DNA of 18,994 bases, from NCBI GenBank assembly GCA_002299245.1, contig DBOI01000072.1:2763-21756 (forward strand). Direction: 5' to 3'. Shown in pieces: positions 15,244 through 18,994 of the stretch; position 1 is the stretch's first letter, and every line of letters begins with the position of its first letter. Source of the stretch: Hydrogenovibrio sp. UBA650 (GTDB taxonomy: Bacteria > Pseudomonadota > Gammaproteobacteria > Thiomicrospirales > Thiomicrospiraceae). The position numbers and the translations under genes are program-made. The notes under the pieces are model-generated. The model worked only from the letters and a program-made list of their open reading frames with translations. It ran no database searches and was not told where the DNA came from.

Positions 15244-15344
15244 AAGAATATCCTTATATATTGATATAAATAAAACCTATTAATGCAACAAAGCAAGTTA
15301 TGACGAATAGTATTTTATTTTTCTTATCTTTGCAATAAATATTT

Positions 15345-15361
15345 TTATGGCTAAACCATAA
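15345..15361. promoter_or_regulatory. Operator-like inverted repeat TTATGG-N5-CCATAA
   Basis: Perfect 6-bp arms separated by 5 nt, in the 325-nt divergent region between the small secreted peptide gene and the porin gene. The size suits a dimeric regulator, but no regulator is identified. A chance occurrence in AT-rich DNA is possible. Confidence 0.35.
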
Positions 15362-15387
15362 GCATTATTGATCACCGCATAAAATTG

Positions 15388-15417
15388 TTGCAATCATCTA
15401 CTGCTTATAGGCATAAT
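15388..15417 (+). promoter_or_regulatory. Candidate distal promoter of the porin gene
   Basis: TTGCAA (15388-15393, four of six -35 bases), an 18-nt spacer and CATAAT (15412-15417, five of six -10 bases). It would give a leader of about 145 nt before the porin ATG. Confidence 0.4.
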
Positions 15418-15509
15418 AGCGCCCAACTAATTTAAGCAAACTCTAATATATTTAGTTATGTGTATGACCACCTAACTATTACTTAGACTTTTCATAGACT
15501 TAGAGTTTT

Positions 15510-15535
15510 TTGCTTAAGCAACCGTTTTTTATAAT
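15510..15535 (+). promoter_or_regulatory. Candidate proximal porin promoter with palindrome
   Basis: A perfect -10 TATAAT lies at 15530-15535, about 34 nt before the porin ATG. No good -35 is visible. Instead the perfect 12-bp palindrome TTGCTTAAGCAA (15510-15521) occupies the -35 zone, where an activator or repressor would bind. Two ACTTAGA copies (15481-15487 and 15498-15504) lie just upstream. Confidence 0.45.
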
Positions 15536-15568
15536 TTTTTATGAACTTTTAAGAAAAGGAAATCTTTA

Positions 15569-16993
15569 ATGGCCATTAAAACTAAAACGATTGTGGGCGC
15601 TATTGCACTTTCGCTTGCTTCTGGCAGCGCAATGGCAGCCGATAAAGCCAAGAAGAAAGCTTCTACTGGCAAGCTCAGCGGACAAGTAAAACTTCAGCAC
15701 GTAGTCGATGCTAAGGACAATGGCTACGATCCAAATAGCGGTCAGGGCTGGATGCTACAACTTAAATACATCAGTCCAAGAGTGAATAACTTCGGTATGG
15801 GTGTTCAATTCCATGCAGTAGGCGATATTTTTGGCGTCGCTGATACAGATGTAGTCGCTGGTAAAAAAAGACCTGCTAGTGGTCTTTACAAACCAGACAA
15901 TGATCTAGAAGGTCAACTTGCGGCACAGTTCAGTGAAGTCTATGGCTCTTACTACGATAAGAAACTATATGCCTATGTAGGTCGCAAAAAATTTAGTTCT
16001 CCACTCACCAATAGTGCGGAAAGTACGGTTCCAGACTTTCACCAGCTGATCGGCGGGTCTTACAAAATAAACAAACAATTCCGAGTTGGTCTAGCACACA
16101 TCAACAAAATGTCTCTTGGTACACGTGCAGCCAATGAGTACGGTTTGATCGGTGAAGGAACCAGCACTGGTGGTGTTACTCAGCGTACTTTAGGCCTTGA
16201 TGACAGCAATATTGAAGTAATGGAATTCTATGATATTGCTGACATTGCACTTGGCGTAGGAACCAAAGAAGATACTGATGGCCTGACAGTGGTAAATGCT
16301 TCTTACAGAGTATCTAAAAAGCTAAACTTCTCGGTTTGGGATTACTATGCACATGACATCTATAATGCACTGTACGGTGAAATGACTTATACAACTAAGT
16401 TTAAGCCAACCAAGCAAAAACTGGTTATCAGCGGACAAGCGATGGCTCAAAACGAAGTTGGTGACGCACTGGCTGAAGCGACCTTTGGTGAAATCGATTA
16501 CAACCTGGTTGGTTTAAAAGCAGAGCTTAAAAACAAGAAATGGGGCGCTTACGTGGCGGCTAACAAGAGTTCAGGAAACTCTGGAATGTTCAATGCATTT
16601 AGTGGTGACCCTGGTTACACAAGTTCACAGTTCTCGCGTAACGAGTATCGTGAAGATGTCACAGCCTACAAAGTTGAAGGTCGCTATTCATTCAGCCCTA
16701 AGTTTATTGTAAAGGCGAGCTATGCTAACTACGGTAAATCAAAGACTACTCCGTTCTTCGACTACGAAGGTCGCTATGTAGGTCCTGGTGTACCGGGTAT
16801 GCCTGAAACATTCTCTCCAGACATCAAAGCACAAAAAGATGCAACCGAGACGGATATCAAACTAATCTGGAAACCGATGAAGAAAGCAAGATTAATCCTG
16901 ACTCACGCTATTCGTACCAGTGAATACGATGGTTTCAATGGTGCAGATCTGACTATGGCTCACACCCGCTTAATCGGTATATACAACTTCTAA
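15569..16993 (+). CDS. Outer-membrane porin, OprD-like family
   Basis: This is a 474-residue beta-barrel porin for passive uptake of small solutes across the outer membrane. It has a clear signal peptide with cleavage after SAMA (about residue 23). The barrel shows alternating hydrophobic strands and polar loops, and the chain ends in a terminal Phe (GIYNF), the usual C-terminal signature for outer-membrane assembly. The segment FNAFSGDPGYTSSQFSR followed by NEYREDVTAYKVE (about 348-378) is typical of OprD-family porins in sulfur- and organic-acid-using bacteria. The ATG at 15569 has an AAGGA ribosome site about 9 nt upstream. The gene stands alone on the plus strand, divergent from the small peptide gene. 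The substrate cannot be deduced. Confidence 0.85.
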   Translation: MAIKTKTIVGAIALSLASGSAMAADKAKKKASTGKLSGQVKLQHVVDAKDNGYDPNSGQGWMLQLKYISPRVNNFGMGVQFHAVGDIFGVADTDVVAGKKRPASGLYKPDNDLEGQLAAQFSEVYGSYYDKKLYAYVGRKKFSSPLTNSAESTVPDFHQLIGGSYKINKQFRVGLAHINKMSLGTRAANEYGLIGEGTSTGGVTQRTLGLDDSNIEVMEFYDIADIALGVGTKEDTDGLTVVNASYRVSKKLNFSVWDYYAHDIYNALYGEMTYTTKFKPTKQKLVISGQAMAQNEVGDALAEATFGEIDYNLVGLKAELKNKKWGAYVAANKSSGNSGMFNAFSGDPGYTSSQFSRNEYREDVTAYKVEGRYSFSPKFIVKASYANYGKSKTTPFFDYEGRYVGPGVPGMPETFSPDIKAQKDATETDIKLIWKPMKKARLILTHAIRTSEYDGFNGADLTMAHTRLIGIYNF

Positions 16994-17004
16994 ATTAGAA
17001 GCCG

Positions 17005-17036
17005 CTGTGCAACAGCCAAGATCGGTTGTTGCACAG
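17005..17036 (+). terminator. Hairpin after the porin gene, without a T tract
   Basis: Arms 17005-17017 and 17024-17036 pair over 13 positions with one mismatch around a 6-nt loop, 11 nt past the porin stop. No T run follows, so this is not a classic intrinsic terminator. It could block exonucleases, mark a Rho-dependent end, or pause transcription before the rhodanese gene. Confidence 0.45.
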
Positions 17037-17060
17037 ACTCTGAATTTCAACTCTCATAAT

Positions 17061-17130
17061 CCTAACTCGCATCTCAGTGTCTGATATAGACAAGCTGTAT
17101 CCGTGTAGATACAAAAAATACTGAGTTAGG
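17061..17130 (+). promoter_or_regulatory. Structured leader upstream of the rhodanese gene
   Basis: CCTAA (17061-17065) and CTCAGT (17073-17078) pair with TTAGG (17126-17130) and ACTGAG (17120-17125), forming a bulged closing stem. Inside it, GTCT/AGAC (17079-17082, 17088-17091) and GTATC/GATAC (17097-17101, 17108-17112) can form two small hairpins, making a three-way junction. An alternative register pairs CCTAACTC with GAGTTAGG. The structure ends about 25 nt before the rhodanese ATG. It matches no riboswitch class I can recall. Confidence 0.35.
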
Positions 17131-17155
17131 AATTAATCAACCAGGAAGGTAAAAA

Positions 17156-17725
17156 ATGCAAAAAGCACTGCTTTTATTCACTCTTATGTTGTTACCGCTA
17201 TCACTAATGGCAAAAACGGGCGATAACATAAAAATATTCTCCAAGAAAGATAAAACCAAAGCCTACCAAGTTGGTGAAGGCGATGACGCAATTACCATCA
17301 CTAGAAAACGTACCAAATGTGCTCCAATTAATGGTTGGATACAAGCGCTAATTCCAGCCCCAGGTATTCATCCTATTACCGAGTTGGAAGTTTTACAAAG
17401 TATGAAACAATCCGATTCAATATTGATTGATATGCGCAGTGAAAAACACTACCTTAAAGGCACCATTCCTACCGCAGTACATATTCCTTATAACGAAATC
17501 TCTTTCAGGCTTGATGAAGTCGGTTGTGAAAAACAAGGTAAAGACTGGAACTGTTCATCTGCTAAAAAGGTTTATGGTTTCTGCAACGGCCCGGCTTGCC
17601 CTCAGTCTGGAATCGCCATGAAACGCATGATTGAAAATGGTTTCCCGGCTGACAAAATCTACTACTATCGCGGTGGAATGATGAACTGGAAAAACCTTGG
17701 CTTTACCATTGTAGAAGGCGAATAA
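17156..17725 (+). CDS. Periplasmic rhodanese-domain protein
   Basis: The 189-residue product has a signal peptide (cleavage after SLMA, about residue 19), so the mature protein is periplasmic. The rhodanese fold spans about 73-187: an ILIDMRSEKHYLKGTIPTAV region matches the family's D-x-R...H-I-P substrate segment, and YYYRGGMMNW matches the C-terminal G-G-W-x-x-W element. The active-site loop reads FCNGPACPQS with the predicted persulfide-forming Cys143. It differs from the usual CRxGxR loop and has a second Cys (148) five residues on. Three more cysteines (55, 124, 133) are in the mature part. A role in sulfur transfer or oxidative metabolism is plausible but not shown. AGGAAGG lies 7 nt before the ATG. 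It follows the porin on the same strand after 162 nt, probably as its own unit. Confidence 0.88.
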   Translation: MQKALLLFTLMLLPLSLMAKTGDNIKIFSKKDKTKAYQVGEGDDAITITRKRTKCAPINGWIQALIPAPGIHPITELEVLQSMKQSDSILIDMRSEKHYLKGTIPTAVHIPYNEISFRLDEVGCEKQGKDWNCSSAKKVYGFCNGPACPQSGIAMKRMIENGFPADKIYYYRGGMMNWKNLGFTIVEGE

Positions 17726-17731
17726 GTTTAA

Positions 17732-17779
17732 CAGGCCTCAGAAATCTTACCTTATATATTTGAGAGGCCTGCTGTTTTT
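17732..17779 (+). terminator. Probable intrinsic terminator of the rhodanese gene
   Basis: CAGGCCTC (17732-17739) pairs perfectly with GAGGCCTG (17764-17771) over a 24-nt loop. CTGTTTTTG follows, ending at a five-T run. It lies just after the stop at 17725. The reverse strand has no T run after the stem, so the direction is plus. The stem consists of two copies of the AGGCCT palindrome that is enriched in this window. Confidence 0.6.
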
Positions 17780-17822
17780 GCAAATCCTTGCTGAATAAAA
17801 TCTACAGGCCTCTGCCCCTAGC

Positions 17823-17854
17823 TTGCTTTGTTTGCCAAAAGAGGAACAAAGCAA
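17823..17854. other. Perfect 10-bp hairpin in the intergenic region
   Basis: TTGCTTTGTT (17823-17832) and its exact complement AACAAAGCAA (17845-17854) surround a 12-nt loop. No T run follows on either strand. It lies downstream of the universal stress gene and of the RNase P-like relic on the minus strand, and downstream of the rhodanese terminator on the plus strand. It may be an RNA 3'-end stabiliser for the minus-strand transcript. Confidence 0.4.
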
Positions 17855-17872
17855 CGGCACATTACGATTCTG

Positions 17873-18008
17873 AGCTCCAAGGTCTATAAGCCGGGCTCAA
17901 TAATCTTGCGAGTGACAACCATTTATCTGGACAGAACATCGCCCCCTCAAGCAACCAAATCATAGGCTTCTGAGTAACACCGCTGAAACAGCATAAGTCT
18001 CCAGCTAG
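17873..18008 (-). pseudogene. rnpB: Degenerate RNase P RNA (rnpB) 3' remnant
   Basis: Minus-strand segments match, in order and at roughly correct spacing, conserved 3' parts of bacterial type A RNase P RNA. They are CGGTGTTACTC (E. coli CGGTAAACTC), TTGCTTGAG (CTGCTTGAG), AGATAAATGGTTGTC (AGATGAATGACTGTC) and GAGCCCGGCTTATAGACC (GAACCCGGCTTAT...). The universally conserved ACAGAA that forms the 3' side of helix P4, just before CCCGGCTTA, is not intact. The 5' half, including the GAGGAAAGTCCGGGC core, is missing, because the adjacent upstream DNA codes for the stress protein. In Pseudomonas rnpB lies just upstream of mraZ, so a relic here fits an ancestral gene order. The assignment rests on remembered sequences, so it is moderate. 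Confidence 0.5.
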
Positions 18009-18011
18009 GTT

Positions 18012-18941
18012 CTAAGATTTGTCCAGAGTGATTGGGGTATGAAAGCTTGCTGGTTTTATAGCCAGTACCGAACAATTGATTCTTTCCAATAAATCTTCAG
18101 CGGTATTACCAATCAGTAATCCAGGGATGCCTCCTCTCCCCAAAGTTCCCAGTACCAGTAAGTCAACACCCTGTTTTTCAGCAGTTTGTGCAATTGCTTC
18201 AGCCGGTTCTCCTTCGCAAAAAAAGAATTTCACATCCTGTTGCATCAAACCAAAACTTTGTACCTCAATATTGAGCGCATTTTTATGATGAGAATACAAA
18301 TATTCACTCAATTCAATAAATTGCTGTTCGCTTAAGTCGGTATCCCAATGCTTAACCAAATTCTCCATTTGAGCCTGCCAAGCATGAACCACATTGATCG
18401 ATGCTTGACTCTCCAGGCGTTGCGTCCATTTCAATAACTGCTGATTCAATTCGGTAGCTTGGTATGGCTGAATGTCCACATCAACATCCAGACTCGCCAT
18501 AACCTTGCCAAAAGGTAAATTGGTATTTTTCCGATACAGCAGAAGTGGCAGCGGTGACTTTCTCAGTAAATGCCAATCATCACTTTTGAATAAAAAACTC
18601 TGTTGCTCTTCTATATCATCAGCTAGTTTAATTAATAACTCGGTTTGTTTTTCAAGCCCATAAGAAATCGCCTGATAAAACATCTTACCAAACTGGATTT
18701 CAAGAGAAATACTTACACCAGCCTCATTTGCCTGCTTAATCCAATCTTGACGTTTAAAGGTTTCCTTGTCGATTTGCCACTGCTGAATGCCTTGATGGTC
18801 ATGTTCTTCAAACCATTTAAAAATCTCATAACTTAAGTCTTGTACAACAACCAATACATTTAAGTGTATCTGATTGTGTTTGCACTCTTGCACAACCCAA
18901 TCAAACAGCTCTGACTCCTTGTGGGGGTCATATGAAATCAT
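18012..18941 (-). CDS. Tandem universal stress protein (UspA superfamily, UspE-like)
   Basis: The 309-residue cytosolic protein has two universal-stress-protein domains. The C-terminal domain ends with the nucleotide-binding signature DLLVLGTLGRGGIPGLLIGN (listed as a span, about 260-279), fitting G-x2-G-x9-G with Asn in place of the usual Ser/Thr, followed by LLERINCSVLAIKP. The N-terminal domain (MISYDPHKESELFDW to LPLLLYRK, about 1-137) keeps the fold's outline but lacks the ATP loop, as in many tandem proteins. Such proteins help cells survive starvation and stress by poorly defined means. The ATG at 18941 has no near ribosome site; GGAGG lies 31 nt upstream. The codons just before the ATG (…TTWL) continue the expected first strand but carry no start before an in-frame stop, so the true start is uncertain. 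Confidence 0.85.
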   Translation of the reverse strand: MISYDPHKESELFDWVVQECKHNQIHLNVLVVVQDLSYEIFKWFEEHDHQGIQQWQIDKETFKRQDWIKQANEAGVSISLEIQFGKMFYQAISYGLEKQTELLIKLADDIEEQQSFLFKSDDWHLLRKSPLPLLLYRKNTNLPFGKVMASLDVDVDIQPYQATELNQQLLKWTQRLESQASINVVHAWQAQMENLVKHWDTDLSEQQFIELSEYLYSHHKNALNIEVQSFGLMQQDVKFFFCEGEPAEAIAQTAEKQGVDLLVLGTLGRGGIPGLLIGNTAEDLLERINCSVLAIKPASFHTPITLDKS

Positions 18942-18994
18942 TAACCAAGTTGTTGCAGAGAGTTAAATCAAGCCTCCGCTAAATATTGTGCAAA

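Noticed and set aside
17873..18008. Functional, full-length rnpB
   Set aside because: A full RNA would extend 200 nt or more into the well-supported stress-protein gene, and the P4 3' motif ACAGAA is not in place, so only a remnant is supported.
1..18994. tRNA genes, rRNA, insertion sequences, CRISPR arrays, prophage genes
   Set aside because: Looked for tRNA-like CCA arms and anticodon loops, transposase motifs, and regularly spaced repeats; none found.

Overview
The window looks like a chromosomal segment of a low-to-mid GC gammaproteobacterium. The main evidence is a long, tightly packed minus-strand dcw (division and cell wall) cluster with gammaproteobacterial features: mraZ and rsmH at the head, an FtsZ ending in DIPAFLRRQAD, and a meso-diaminopimelate-type MurE. 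An OprD-like porin and a periplasmic rhodanese are reminiscent of sulfur-oxidising groups such as the Thiomicrospira relatives, but that placement is only a guess.

Layout. (1) Positions 1-656, minus: 5' part of a membrane sensor of chemoreceptor type, cut by the window edge. (2) 756-14475, minus: in transcription order mraZ, rsmH, ftsZ, ftsL, ftsI, murE, murF, mraY, murD, ftsW, murG and a short-chain dehydrogenase. Most genes overlap or lie within about 30 nt of each other, so this is probably one transcription unit. It is driven by a near-consensus sigma-70 promoter (TTGACA, 17 nt, TATAGT) carrying four 10-bp-phased MraZ boxes just upstream of mraZ. (3) 14541-15568: AT-rich intergenic DNA holding a small secreted-peptide gene with its own terminator, then a divergent control region. 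(4) 15569-17725, plus: an OprD-like porin and a periplasmic rhodanese, each with RNA-structure signals around it. (5) 17726-18011: a terminator, another hairpin, and a degenerate stretch resembling the 3' part of RNase P RNA. (6) 18012-18941, minus: a tandem universal stress protein.

The cluster makes and polymerises peptidoglycan precursors for the septum. MurE, MurF and MurD build the UDP-MurNAc-pentapeptide; MraY and MurG make lipid I and lipid II; FtsW and FtsI polymerise and cross-link at the septum; FtsL helps activate them; FtsZ scaffolds the ring. murC, murB, ddl, ftsQ and ftsA, normally downstream of murG, are absent here and must lie elsewhere if present.

The most unusual points are these. 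The ftsZ sits between rsmH and ftsL, and its product is shortened in the T3 loop and in one other conserved core segment, so it may be a paralogue. An intrinsic-terminator-like hairpin with an eight-U tract lies inside the first codons of ftsL. FtsI carries about 84 extra residues that look like a tandem copy of its pedestal module. A decayed rnpB-like relic and a previously uncalled 40-residue secreted peptide gene are also present.
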